From: Bog-756 sp963835465
GTDB taxonomy: Bacteria > Actinomycetota > Acidimicrobiia > Acidimicrobiales > RAAP-2
Direction of reading: 5' to 3'
DNA: 64,000 nt
Assembly (NCBI GenBank): GCA_963835465.1
Contig: CAWIFR010000005.1
Coordinates: 310,001 to 374,000 of the forward strand
A model generated the notes under the pieces. That model was given only the letters and a program-made list of their open reading frames with translations, made no database searches and was not told the DNA's origin. Positions within the stretch are counted from its first letter, which is position 1. Each line of letters begins with the position of its first letter. Shown here piece by piece: positions 37,713-45,640 of the stretch. Both the position numbers and the translations under genes were made by a program.

Positions 37713-38472
37713 TCAGTCCAGCCGGGCCACGGCCAGGGCGGCGGCGGTCAGCACCACGGCCCACGACATGGCCCGAAGGGCACGCTCGAGCGGGGCGAGC
37801 AGGTAGGCCCGGCTGACGGTCAGGGCGTCCCGTCGGACAGGCTCACCGTCCCGGTCACCTGCCCGGCGCGACGGCGCAGCAGCCGGGCCGGGGTGCTGAG
37901 CGCCCGCTGGGCGGCGGAGAGGGCGAAGGCGCCCGAGCGCGGCCAGGACCGGCGCCACGAGCCAACCGCCCGGTCTGGGCGACATAGGCGGTCAGGACGG
38001 GGAACGCCCCCCAGCTGGCGGCGAAGCCGACATCGTTGTGGATGGCCCCGCCGAACAGCTCGAAGTTGTAGCCGACGACCAGCACCGGGCCGAGGACGAG
38101 GAACGGGACCAGGGCCCAGCCCACCTGCACGGCACCGGCGATCCCGAGTCCGACCGCCCCGGCCAGCCCGACGGCGGCCACCGTCACCAGGGCCGGCCCG
38201 GGGATCTGGGTGCGCAGGGGGCGGCCGTGCAGCTCGTCGAGGGCGTGGGCGGCGAGACCGACCGCGCAGAAGAAGGCCAGCAGGGTGGCGATCAAGCGGC
38301 TGGTGCTGACCACCGGGGCCAGGCACGCGCCGATGACCACGTAGGCCAGGTGCCAGGCGGTGTAGGGCGGGTGGAGGAGGGTCCACCAGTCCCGCCAGCC
38401 CCCGGGGCGGGCGGCGTAGTAGGCGGGACGGGCCTCGGGCGCGTCCGGCTCCCGGCGGCGAGGCTCACCCAC
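37713..38472 (-). CDS. UbiA-like integral membrane protein (frameshifted)
   Basis: A polytopic membrane protein of about 252 residues. Spans include WHLAYVVIGACLAPVVS, LIATLLAFFCAVGLAAHALDE, VTVAAVGLAGAVGLGIAGAV and LVPFLVLGPVLVVGYNFELF. The loop AHALDELHGRPLRTQIPG resembles the Asp-rich, Mg2+-prenyl-PP-binding loop of UbiA prenyltransferases in spirit, although the canonical NDxxDxxxD is not complete. Two insertions and one missing G break the frame in the last third. It starts within the end of the methyltransferase gene (8-base overlap), so both are one operon. A UbiA-type role in quinone or lipid prenylation is a possibility, not a certainty. Confidence 0.6.
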
Positions 38473-39200
38473 CGGCCCGCCGCCCCCACATGACCAGTCC
38501 GCCGCCGAGGCTCATCCTCCGCACGCCGACGTCGACGAAGCCGGCACGGCGCCATGCCTCGACCGTCCACTCGAGCGGGTAGCGGCGGTAGTGGCGGCGA
38601 GATGTTGGGACCGAGGAACCGGCCGACCTCGAACCACGCCCTGCCCGCCGCCGATCCATCCGCCCACCGGGAGCAGCAGGCGGGTGTAGCCCCACCACCA
38701 GAACCGCCAGAACCGGCTCGCGGGGAGGAGGAACTCCATGTTGGCCACGGCCCCTCCAGGCTTGACCACCCGGGCCAACTCGTCGAGGGTGGCCTGGGGG
38801 TCGTCCACGTAGCGCAGCAGGTAGGTGAAGGTGAGGGCGTCGAAGGTGGCGTCAGCGAACGGCATCCGCTCGGCCCGGCCGTTCACCAGCTGCACCCGGT
38901 CGGCCAGGGACCGCCCGGCCACGTTGCGCTGGCCCTGGCGCAGCATGTCCAGGGTCAGGTCGATGCCGACCACGCCGTCCGGCCCCGCGATCGACCAGCT
39001 GCAGGGCCACGCCGGCCGGCCCCGAGGCCACGTCGAGGACCAGGCCCGGGTGCTCGGGGACGATGTGGTCGACCATGGCCCGACGCCAGCGCCCGTTCTG
39101 ACCCATGGACAGCACCTCGGCCAGCCGGTCGTAGCGCTCGGGCAGCGGCGTGAAGAGGGCCTGGGCGAACCGGTTGGGGTCCTGTCGGCTTCGCGGTCAC
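38465..39200 (-). CDS. UbiE/MenG-type methyltransferase (frameshifted)
   Basis: A SAM-dependent class I methyltransferase of about 244 residues. Motif I is VLDVASGPAGVALQL, followed by GPDGVVGIDLTLDMLRQGQ, LVNGRAERMPFADATFDALT, the post-motif YLLRYVDDPQATLDELARVV and KPGGAVANMEFLLP. This is the UbiE/COQ5/MenG pattern that methylates demethylmenaquinone, but other small-molecule targets are possible. A few insertions break the frame in the first and last 150 bases. The GTG at 39200 faces the flavoprotein gene at 39260. It overlaps the UbiA-like gene by 8 bases. The context supports a quinone or isoprenoid-lipid role. Confidence 0.82.
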
Positions 39201-39259
39201 CGTGGTGCCTCCTCGAGTGGGAAGATCTCACCGTAGGCGGTGGAGACGAGGGGAGTCGT

Positions 39260-40536
39260 GTGAACCCGAGGCGTTACGACGTACTCGTGGTCGGGGCCGG
39301 TCCTGCCGGCAGCATCGCCGCCCTCGTCCTGGCCCGGGCCGGCGCGCGGGTGGGGCTGCTCGACAAGGCCCGGTTCCCGAGGGACAAGGCCTGCGGGGAC
39401 TTCATCGGGCCACGGGGACTGCAGGTCCTGGCCGACCTCGGGGTGGCCGAGCCCCCCGGGCTCGACGTGGGCGACATGGTGGTGATCGGACCGACCGGCC
39501 GCCGGGTCCTCCTCCCCTGCTTCGACGGCAGCACCTATCCCGGGCGGGCCCGGGCCGTCCCCCGGACCGTGTTGGACGGGGCACTGCGGACCGCGGCCCT
39601 GGAGGCCGGGGCCGAGCCCGTCGAGGGGCGGGCCGGGGTCCCGGTCGGCTCCGGACCCGGGCTGCGGGGGTTCATCCTCGACGACGGGGCCTCCCTCGAG
39701 GCCGACTTCGTGATCGGCGCCGACGGTGCCACCAGCCACGTGGCCCGCTCGGCCGGACTGGTCGAGGACAGCCGGGTCTTGTGGGGGTTCGCGGTCCGGT
39801 GCTACCTCGACCAGCCGGTTGACGTGCCGGCCATCACCCTCTGGGAGGAGAGCCGTTGGCAGGCCTTCCCGGGCTACGGCTGGATCTTCCCCGGTCCCGA
39901 CGGGATGGCCAACGTGGGGGTGGGCGTGGGCACCCTGGCCGACCGCCAGGCCGGCTCGGCCGCGGTCCGGGTGCTGCCGGACTACCTGGTCCACCTGGCC
40001 GGCCTCGGCCTGCTCGACCGCGTGCCGGATGGTCCGCTGCCCCGCCGGCTCGGCGGGTGGCTCGAAGATGGGCATGGTGGGGACGGTGCCCTCCTCGGGC
40101 CGGGTCCTGCTGGTGGGTGGACGCGGCCGGACTGGTCAACCCCCTCCAGGGCGAGGGCATCGCCCAGGCCATGACCAGTGGTCGGTCCGCGGCCGAGGCG
40201 GTGCTCAGCGCACCCGGCGTGGCCGCCGGCGAGTACCGGCGCCGGCTGGCCCGGGCCCACCTCCCCTACCAGCGCATCACCGCCGCCGGCCACGCCGCCC
40301 TGGTGGGTCGGCCGCGGGCGGTGGCCGCGGTGGGCCGGCTGCTGACCGCGCCGGTGCTGGGCCGGGCCGTGGCCGGTGGGTGGGGCATCTTCTGGAACGA
40401 GTTGCTGGAGGGGGCGGCTCCCGGCCCGGCTCGGGCCGTGGCCCGGGCCTCGACCCGGCTCGGGGGAGCGGTGACGGCCCGTACCCGGGTGGCGCGGTGG
40501 TTCGACGCCGCCTACGGGGACGGCGCCGGAGGGTAG
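39260..40536 (+). CDS. Geranylgeranyl reductase-family flavoprotein (frameshifted)
   Basis: An FAD-dependent flavoprotein of about 424 residues, of the geranylgeranyl-reductase/MenJ-like group. It has the FAD-binding start DVLVVGAGPAGSIAALVLARAG, KARFPRDKACGDFI (the typical PRDKxCGD), VIGADGATSHVAR, and the second FAD motif GDAAGLVNPLQGEGI. In mycobacteria MenJ reduces one isoprene unit of menaquinone; in other bacteria such enzymes saturate phytyl or archaeal-like lipid chains. Two insertions near 40060 and 40115 break the frame. GTG 39260 was chosen because an in-frame RYDVLVV follows. The divergent methyltransferase/UbiA-like pair supports a menaquinone-tailoring cluster. Confidence 0.82.
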
Positions 40537-40537
40537 G

Positions 40538-41305
40538 TCAGGCGGAGTTCAGATCCCGGCTGACCAGGGCGATGCCCTCCCCCCACGAGGCGAGCTGGCC
40601 GGCCGGGAGGTAGGCGGTGCCCTTGGCGTTGTGGTCGACCATGGGCGAGGCCAGATAGCGCTCGTGCCCCTGGGGGTCGATGAAGTAGAGGGCGTCGGTG
40701 TGCTGGATGTCTTTGGTCGGATCCGGTGCGTCGACCTCGATGCTGTAGGCGCTCCAGACAGCCCGCAGGTCGCTCACCGATCCGGTGACGAAGTGCCACG
40801 AGGGAACCGAGCTCAGGCCGTGCTTGTGGGTGTAGGCGGCCATGTCGGACACACCGGTCACGTACGGGTTGACGTTCACCGACACGAAGACGACGTTGGC
40901 GGCGGAGGACCCGAGGTCGTGATAGGCGTCCACGGTCTCCTGGCTCACGATCGGGCACACGTCGGTGCAGTGCGGGTCCGAGAAGCCCAGGACGACGACG
41001 TGGCCCCGAAGGCTGGACAACGAGAAGGATCTCCCGTTCTGATCGGTGAGTTGGAAGTCCGGGGCGGTCCGGGCGGGCACCGGAGAGAGGGCCATGAGGT
41101 TGGCCTGGGAGGTCGAGACGGTGGCGGGGATGCCCGAGGGGCGGATCAGGTCGACGGCCTCGCTGTTGCTGTGGGTCCGCAGGGCCAGGCCCCCGAAGAC
41201 GGCGGCGGTGAGGACGGCCACGGCCAACAGAGCCAGCAGCACTCGGTCGCGGGCACTGACACGCCGGACCTTGCCGGCCGGTGACTCGGGCAGTTCCGAC
41301 GGCAC
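40538..41305 (-). CDS. SCO1/SenC-type copper chaperone, membrane-anchored
   Basis: A 255-residue SCO1/SenC/PrrC protein with an intact frame. It has a single N-terminal membrane anchor (VLLALLAVAVLTAAVFGGLA, about residues 22-41), then a thioredoxin-fold domain with SFSLSSLRGHVVVLGFSD, copper-binding HCTDVCPIVSQE (CxxxC) and the conserved His in DIQHTDALYF. It delivers copper to the CuA site of cytochrome c oxidase, outside the membrane. The GTG start at 41305 is touched by a palindrome (41309-41322). It is divergent from the aldo/keto reductase gene. Confidence 0.9.
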   Translation of the reverse strand: MPSELPESPAGKVRRVSARDRVLLALLAVAVLTAAVFGGLALRTHSNSEAVDLIRPSGIPATVSTSQANLMALSPVPARTAPDFQLTDQNGRSFSLSSLRGHVVVLGFSDPHCTDVCPIVSQETVDAYHDLGSSAANVVFVSVNVNPYVTGVSDMAAYTHKHGLSSVPSWHFVTGSVSDLRAVWSAYSIEVDAPDPTKDIQHTDALYFIDPQGHERYLASPMVDHNAKGTAYLPAGQLASWGEGIALVSRDLNSA

Positions 41306-41308
41306 GTG

Positions 41309-41322
41309 TTAGGTCTACCTAA
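41309..41322. promoter_or_regulatory. Palindrome at the start of the SCO1 gene
   Basis: TTAGGT-CT-ACCTAA is a perfect 6-2-6 inverted repeat, three bases upstream of the GTG start (minus strand) of the SCO1 gene. It recalls part of the DtxR/IdeR iron box, but with too short a spacer, so I do not assign it. Its position at the translation start and in the SCO1/aldo-keto reductase divergent region makes an operator likely. Confidence 0.4.
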
Positions 41323-41463
41323 GCACCGGGTACCCGTCAATAGCGGGGTGCGGGATGGCGTACCCGGGAGCGGTGCCTGACCCTACGGTGGTGGGGGCCC
41401 ACGCGGGTCCTGACGGTGCAGACACGCACGGACCCAACGACGAGCGGAACGGAGCCGGCATCC

Positions 41464-42480
41464 ATGCAGCAGAGGACTCTCGGCGGTACCGGCATCTCGG
41501 TCAGCGAGCTCACCCTGGGGACGATGATGCTCGGCGCCATGGGGAACGCCGACCATGACGACTCGGTCCGCATCATCCACCGGGCGCTCGACGCCGGCAT
41601 CAACTTCGTGGACACCGCCGACGTCTACTCACGGGGCGAGTCGGAGGAGATCGTGGGCAAGGCCCTGCAGGGGCGCCGGGACGGCGTGGTCCTGGCCACC
41701 AAGTTCGGCCTCCCCATCGGCGCCGACCCCAACCAGCGGGGTGGCTCACCCCGCTGGATCAAGCGCGCCGTCGAGCACAGCCTGCGCCGGCTGGGCACCG
41801 ACCACATCGACCTCTACCAGATGCACCGGCCCGACCGGTCCACCGACCTCGACGAGACGCTGGCCGCCCTCTCCGATCTGGTGCGGGCGGGCAAGGTCCG
41901 GGCCATCGGCTGCTCGACCTTTCCGGCCGAGCTCATCGTCGAGTCCCAGTGGGTGGCGGAACGGGGCGGACACCACCGCTTCCGCACCGAGCAGCCGCGC
42001 TACTCCATCCTGTCCCGGACCATCGAGGGCCACGTCCTGCCCACCGCGCAGCGGTACGGCATGGGCGTGCTGACCTACGGACCGCTCAGCAGTGGCTGGC
42101 TGTCGGGCAGGGCCGATCCGACCAAGGGCCACCGGGCGTCGGGGGCCGGGGCCCGCGGCTTCGACATGACCGTGCCGGCGAACCAGGCGCGGCTCGAGGC
42201 CGTCGGCCAGCTCAGCGCGGTGGCGGCCGAGGCCGGCCTGCCCCTGACCCATCTGGCCACCGCCTTCGTCCGGAGCCATCCGGCAGTCACCTCGGTGATC
42301 ATCGGACCGCGCACCTTGGGGCAGCTCGAGGACCTGCTGGCCGGGGCCGAGGTGGTACTGGCCGGCGACGTGCTGGACCGAATCGACGAGATCGTGCCCC
42401 CCGGGACCGAGGTCAACCCGGCCGACAACTACTTCGCCGGCCATCCGGCCCTTGAGGACCGGCAGCTGCGACGTCGATGA
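41464..42480 (+). CDS. Aldo/keto reductase
   Basis: A 338-residue AKR protein with an intact frame. It starts LGGTGISVSELTLGTMMLGA and has the catalytic tetrad Asp and Tyr in VDTADVYSRG, Lys in VLATKFGLPIGAD and the His of LYQMHRPDRSTD. The C-terminal coenzyme segment is VIIGPRTLGQLEDLLAG. It is close to the YajO/Tas-like aldo-keto reductases that reduce a range of carbonyls with NADPH. ATG 41464 was chosen; an in-frame GTG at 41416 is an alternative. It ends 81 bp before the left att repeat of the integrated element. Confidence 0.9.
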   Translation: MQQRTLGGTGISVSELTLGTMMLGAMGNADHDDSVRIIHRALDAGINFVDTADVYSRGESEEIVGKALQGRRDGVVLATKFGLPIGADPNQRGGSPRWIKRAVEHSLRRLGTDHIDLYQMHRPDRSTDLDETLAALSDLVRAGKVRAIGCSTFPAELIVESQWVAERGGHHRFRTEQPRYSILSRTIEGHVLPTAQRYGMGVLTYGPLSSGWLSGRADPTKGHRASGAGARGFDMTVPANQARLEAVGQLSAVAAEAGLPLTHLATAFVRSHPAVTSVIIGPRTLGQLEDLLAGAEVVLAGDVLDRIDEIVPPGTEVNPADNYFAGHPALEDRQLRRR

Positions 42481-42560
42481 ACTGGTCGGTGCGGGTGGGA
42501 GCGGGTGACGCGAGGAGCTCTCTCCGGCGTGGGCACGACGTGCGGCACGGAGGCTCGGTG

Positions 42561-42606
42561 GAGAGCGGGCGACGGGAATCGAACCCGCGTTCTCAGCTTG
42601 GGAAGC
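42561..42606. repeat. Left att repeat: partial copy of tRNA-Gly 3' half
   Basis: A 46-bp perfect copy of 45277-45322, covering the 3' half of tRNA-Gly(CCC) from the anticodon loop on, plus 4 bases past the discriminator. The sequence right of the repeat cannot form the rest of a tRNA. This is the distal att site expected when an integrase recombines into a tRNA 3' end and rebuilds the tRNA at the other boundary. Confidence 0.9.
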
Positions 42607-42634
42607 CGGCAGTACCGAACTACGGCGGTCTGAG

Positions 42635-42681
42635 ACGAACAAGAATGGCAAGTCAGAGCGGTTGTTCGTTCAACGACGAAC
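42635..42681. repeat. Clustered ACGAAC/GTTCGT repeats near the left att
   Basis: ACGAACAA at 42635-42642 is inverted as TTGTTCGT at 42662-42669, followed by ACGAAC at 42676-42681, three copies in 47 bp. A hexamer in both orientations next to an att site is what integrase arm sites or excisionase sites look like. No function is proven. Confidence 0.4.
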
Positions 42682-43037
42682 GCCATCGGATGGCATCGTA
42701 CACGGGATGTGACGGAGAATCAGTGAAGTTCTGACCACCCCCCACCCCCCCTACCTTAAGCACTCGGTGGAGTTGGGGGGAGCCCACGAGAATGTCGAAA
42801 AGAGACCTCATTGGCAGCTAGCCCTCAGTTGCGTTCTCAGCCTGCTTCGGGGAGCCCAATTTTAAGCGAGCGCGCCGGTGAGCCGCCGCCGCTGCTACCA
42901 TCACGAAGAGCCGACACAGACCGCGATCGAGTGGGGACGAAATGGGGATTCGCGTAAAGGTGCTTCCCGGTGTCCGCGTCCGTGTGTGGCGGCTAGAGGG
43001 GTTCGCACCGGTCTAGGGCCAGAGTTGCCGCGAGTGC
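42682..43037. other. Non-coding left part of the integrated element
   Basis: This stretch has a C-rich run with two C tracts (42737-42751), then AT-richer DNA than the host. Open frames here use a codon pattern unlike neighbouring genes, and none has a family match by eye or a convincing ribosome site. I see no gene in it. Confidence 0.35.
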
Positions 43038-43292
43038 ATGTGGGAGGCGGGCGTGCGCGGTTCAACAGGATTCGGTCCCGTTGGTGCCTACGGTGCTATC
43101 GGACGCGAGAAAAGCATCATGGGAGGGGCCGCGAGTTCACCCCATTCGGGGACAGATGGAGGGACACTTGCCGGTCTCTTCAACGAACACTTTGAGCGGA
43201 CGAGCAGTGGGAATGGCGCAGAGGATTTGGAGTCCTGGCTGAATGCGTCCCCGCCACCGTTGGATCTTCCTGGGCGCTTCACCCGAAATTGA
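43038..43292 (+). CDS. Hypothetical protein of the integrated element
   Basis: An 84-residue open frame with lower GC codon use than the host. The last part reads TLAGLFNEHFERTSSGNGAE and LESWLNASPPPLDLPGRF. The true start is uncertain: ATG at 43038 or at 43119. The gene at 43305 follows after 12 bp with a ribosome site, so the two may be one transcript. I do not recognise a family. Confidence 0.35.
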   Translation: MWEAGVRGSTGFGPVGAYGAIGREKSIMGGAASSPHSGTDGGTLAGLFNEHFERTSSGNGAEDLESWLNASPPPLDLPGRFTRN

Positions 43293-43304
43293 TTGAGGGA
43301 GAAT

Positions 43305-43676
43305 ATGAGCAGCGTTCATCCCGGCCAAGTCCCGACACTGCTCGATGAGCTTGCTTAGCGGGGTTGGTCCGGGGATGACATTGACCGCAGGGTGATGCCG
43401 CATTTGGAAAGGGTCAACGAACAACGTCGGGTGGGTAGTCTTGTGAGACTTGCCAAGGAGAGGGAAGAAGCCGCACGGATCGAGCAAGCAGCGGAGGCCC
43501 GTCAGTTTGAGGACGCAAGGATTGCGTCAGAGCGGCGGGAAGCGAAGGCTCGGCGTGTGGATGAACGCAAGGCCGCCAGATCCACACGTTGGCGCTTAAA
43601 TTCTGGCATTCCCTTCAGCAACGTGGCGGCGAATCGGTGCCCTTGGACATTCTCAACCTCAGTCCGCATCAAATGA
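43305..43676 (+). pseudogene. Coiled-coil hypothetical protein interrupted by an amber codon
   Basis: Starts ATG 43305 with a GAGGGAGA ribosome site 5 bases upstream. It reads MSSVHPGQVPTLLDELA, then a TAG at 43356-43358, then continues in the same frame as RGWSGDDIDRRVMPHLERV and a long charged coiled coil (LAKEREEAARIEQAAEARQF). One base change from CAG would explain the TAG, and the flanking composition is continuous, so I read it as one gene with a nonsense change. A later frame (43589-43837, LPLDILNLSPHQ-like) may be its end. Function unknown. Confidence 0.4.
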
Positions 43677-43837
43677 TCCGGCGAGCTTCACACAGTCTGC
43701 GCAGCAATCAGAGGAAAGTGATTTACGAGGGGACTCTGACCAAAGTCGAACCCATGCCGATCCCACGGCGAACTCGGTATCGAAGCACCGGACAGCGGAG
43801 CCGAGATGCGCCACGAGGCTATCGAGCAGCGGCGTAA

Positions 43838-44144
43838 CGCTCGGGCTGCTCGTTGGGATGCTCAGCGGCGTTCCTGAGTACGGTCGGATTGATATGGAGA
43901 AGGGCGCGTGCGCTGATATTGCGAACATGTCTATTGCGAACATGTCCGGTTTGTCCCGCTCCACCTTGCGGCACACGCCCTGACGGGCGCCGGTGAATGG
44001 CGACATTCGCAGGCGGGCTCAGTTGCACCCGTTCGTTGCATCATGGCGAATGTTTACCGATTGGAAAGTTCAGTTGGCAGAAGGATTTGGAAGGAGCCGT
44101 GTCGTTGAACCGTTGGTAGCAACCCTCGGCACTGATCGGCCCGC
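43838..44144. other. Gene-free stretch inside the integrated element
   Basis: About 300 bp of AT-rich DNA. It contains a near-direct repeat, TTGCGAACATGTC at 43918-43930 with ATTGCGAACATGTCC at 43933-43947, and TTGCA half-sites around 44024-44040. I see no convincing gene here; the repeats might bind a regulator or an integrase. Confidence 0.35.
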
Positions 44145-44249
44145 TTAGACATACCTCCGCCGCCAGCACTGATCACAGACCCAACCACCATCAGAGTCTC
44201 GGTACCATTCTCGGGCGTAGTCGATAGAGCACGCATCGCAGAGGTGCAC
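44145..44249 (-). CDS. Small zinc-ribbon protein
   Basis: A 34-residue frame, GTG 44249 to TAA, carrying two CxxC pairs in CDAC and CDQC separated by 18 residues, the spacing of a zinc ribbon. The sequence is VHLCDACSIDYAREWYRDSD and GGWVCDQCWRRRY. Two CxxC pairs in such a short random frame are unlikely, but no family is assignable. It points away from the integrase gene and overlaps nothing. Confidence 0.4.
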   Translation of the reverse strand: MHLCDACSIDYAREWYRDSDGGWVCDQCWRRRYV

Positions 44250-44259
44250 CAATCCGTAC

Positions 44260-45339
44260 TTGTGGCTCAAAGTGCGCCACGACCTCCGTCCACGCACCGT
44301 GGAGCTATATGAATCGCTCCTGCGCTTACATATTTGTCCAACATTCGGCGGCATGCCGCTGGGGAAGATCACCCCTGGGGCCATCAGAGTGTGGAATGCC
44401 TCCGTGGCAGAGCGGCATCCCGCCACCACGGCAGCAAAGGCCTACCGGCTGTTCGAGTTCACTCATGAAGACGGCGGTGGCAGGATGAACTCATCGGCAA
44501 GGAATCCCTGCCAACTCAAAGGCGGGGCTGAGCGCGAGAGACCAACAGAGCGTCCGGTGGCATCAATTAGCGGAGGTCGAGGCGATCGCAGATGCCGATG
44601 CCTGCTCACCTCGAAGATCGCTTGTTCTACTTGCTTCGTGGTGCCAACTTCGCCGTGGGGAATTGCTGGGGCTCGCAGGCGCGATGTTGACTTACTGCGG
44701 GGCATGCCCTTGCGATCGTTCAAACGCCGAGGGCCGAAGCTAGGTGGTGGTGAGATCATCAAGGCCCCTGAAAACAAACGATGGGCGCCGATCGGTAGCT
44801 GTGCACGAGCACATCCTTCCAGCGCGTTGCGGAACCACGATCAGCACTTGGACAAGTTCGTGGACGTTGAACTCGACTCGCGCCTTCCTGGTAGGGGCCG
44901 CAGACGGTCAGGCCGCATCACAGCCCTCAGGGCGCTGCAGGAGTCGTGGGAGAAGGCGACGGGCCAAGACTGGAGCGGTCTGACCTCCACCTTCACGACC
45001 TCCGACACTCCGGGCTTACTTGGTCGGCCGCTACTGGGGCGACATCTCGCCGAACTGATGCGCAGGGCCGGCCACAAGTCCCCAGTTGCCGCTATCCGGT
45101 ATCAGCACGCGACCGAAGATCGGGACCGTGTGCTTGCATCAGCACTCGCCAGATTGGCCAAATCCGCCGAGATCGTTCCGCTGGCCCGCGCGATGGACCG
45201 CGCGATGAAAGGTGAACCTGAGTCGCTCGGATTGGCGGTTGGTGGTGAGAATATGCCGACTACCAGGGATGACGTCGAGAGCGGGCGACGGGAATCGAAC
45301 CCGCGTTCTCAGCTTGGGAAGCTGATGTTCTGCCTCTGA
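44260..45339 (+). CDS. Tyrosine integrase (site-specific recombinase), frame broken
   Basis: A phage-type integrase. The core-binding domain is RHDLRPRTVELYESLLRLHI followed by CPTFGGMPLGKITPGAIRVW. Catalytic-domain fragments appear in varying frames: DLHLHDLRHSGLTWSAATGA (HxxR box), LMRRAGHKSPVAAIRYQHAT (GH and the catalytic Tyr in RYQ). The C-terminus runs into the att core and tRNA and ends at 45339, as in many integrases with a tRNA target. Compensating indels scramble the middle, and the N-terminal arm-binding domain is not found upstream. Whether the gene is dead or only mis-sequenced cannot be told here. It should recombine attP with the tRNA-Gly gene. Confidence 0.75.
   Translation: MWLKVRHDLRPRTVELYESLLRLHICPTFGGMPLGKITPGAIRVWNASVAERHPATTAAKAYRLFEFTHEDGGGRMNSSARNPCQLKGGAERERPTERPVASISGGRGDRRCRCLLTSKIACSTCFVVPTSPWGIAGARRRDVDLLRGMPLRSFKRRGPKLGGGEIIKAPENKRWAPIGSCARAHPSSALRNHDQHLDKFVDVELDSRLPGRGRRRSGRITALRALQESWEKATGQDWSGLTSTFTTSDTPGLLGRPLLGRHLAELMRRAGHKSPVAAIRYQHATEDRDRVLASALARLAKSAEIVPLARAMDRAMKGEPESLGLAVGGENMPTTRDDVESGRRESNPRSQLGKLMFCL
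45277..45322. repeat. Right att repeat, inside tRNA-Gly
   Basis: A 46-bp match to 42561-42606. It contains the tRNA-Gly 3' half, from the anticodon loop through the acceptor stem, so integration here leaves the tRNA complete. The crossover lies somewhere within the 46 bp. Confidence 0.9.
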
Positions 45340-45350
45340 ACTACGCCCGC
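45280..45350 (-). tRNA. tRNA-Gly (anticodon CCC)
   Basis: A complete 71-nt cloverleaf on the minus strand. The acceptor arm is GCGGGCG paired with CGCCCGC; the anticodon loop is TTCCCAA on the stem TCAGC/GCTGA; the T arm holds GGTTCGATT. No CCA is encoded. It decodes GGG. The downstream gene is dcd, a neighbour I recall from other actinobacteria (in M. tuberculosis a tRNA-Gly lies beside dcd), but here an extra regulator gene sits between them. Its 3' half is duplicated at 42561. Confidence 0.95.
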
Positions 45351-45551
45351 GTAGCGCTGACACCCTAGCCCTTGCCTGTGCGGCACTCGCCCCGGGAGTC
45401 GCGGGGGACGGCCCCGCTCAGGGCTCTCCGGTGCTGCCCTTCCGAATCCATGGCTCGTCCCCGGGTACCTGCTGCCGCCCGAGACCGAAACATGGCCCCA
45501 CTGCATGGACCCACCGCCCGCTCCCTCAGCATCACGACCTACCGGCCTAAT

Positions 45552-45568
45552 TGCAACTCAAAGTTGCA
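45552..45568. promoter_or_regulatory. Palindromic operator upstream of TetR-like gene (copy 2)
   Basis: TGCAACT-CAA-AGTTGCA is a perfect 7-3-7 inverted repeat, 72 bp before the regulator start at 45641. A TACACT hexamer at 45589-45594 lies 19 bp after a TTGCAC at 45564-45569, so the operator overlaps a possible -35. It matches the operator at 2261. Confidence 0.7.
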
Positions 45569-45640
45569 CAGTGGATCGAGTCGGCCCGTACACTCACAAC
45601 CGACAGCCGTCCGTCACCCTGTCGGGCAGACTGCTTCCCC

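Larger units (their letters stand above)
42561..45322. mobile_element. Small integrated element in tRNA-Gly(CCC)
   Basis: A 2.7-kb element bounded by 46-bp direct repeats made of the 3' half of tRNA-Gly(CCC). The intact tRNA is on the right (minus strand), with the integrase next to it and ending inside it, the usual layout for tyrosine-integrase elements. The interior is visibly lower in GC, with AT-rich stretches unlike the flanks. Cargo is a hypothetical pair (43038, 43305), a small zinc-ribbon protein (44145) and arm-like repeats near the left end. No replication, capsid or conjugation gene is seen, so it is a cryptic or satellite-type element, perhaps a remnant. Confidence 0.8.

Noticed and set aside
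41309..41327. A DtxR/IdeR iron box at the SCO1 start
   Set aside because: Only about 11 of 19 positions fit the consensus and the arms are too close together. I call it an unassigned palindrome.
42561..42640. A second, complete tRNA gene at the left att site
   Set aside because: Only the 3' half is present. The sequence to its right cannot form the acceptor 5' strand or a D arm that pairs.
43589..43837. A separate gene in the second reading frame of the element cargo
   Set aside because: It may simply be the end of the interrupted coiled-coil gene at 43305. There is no ATG or ribosome site of its own, so I mention it only under that gene.
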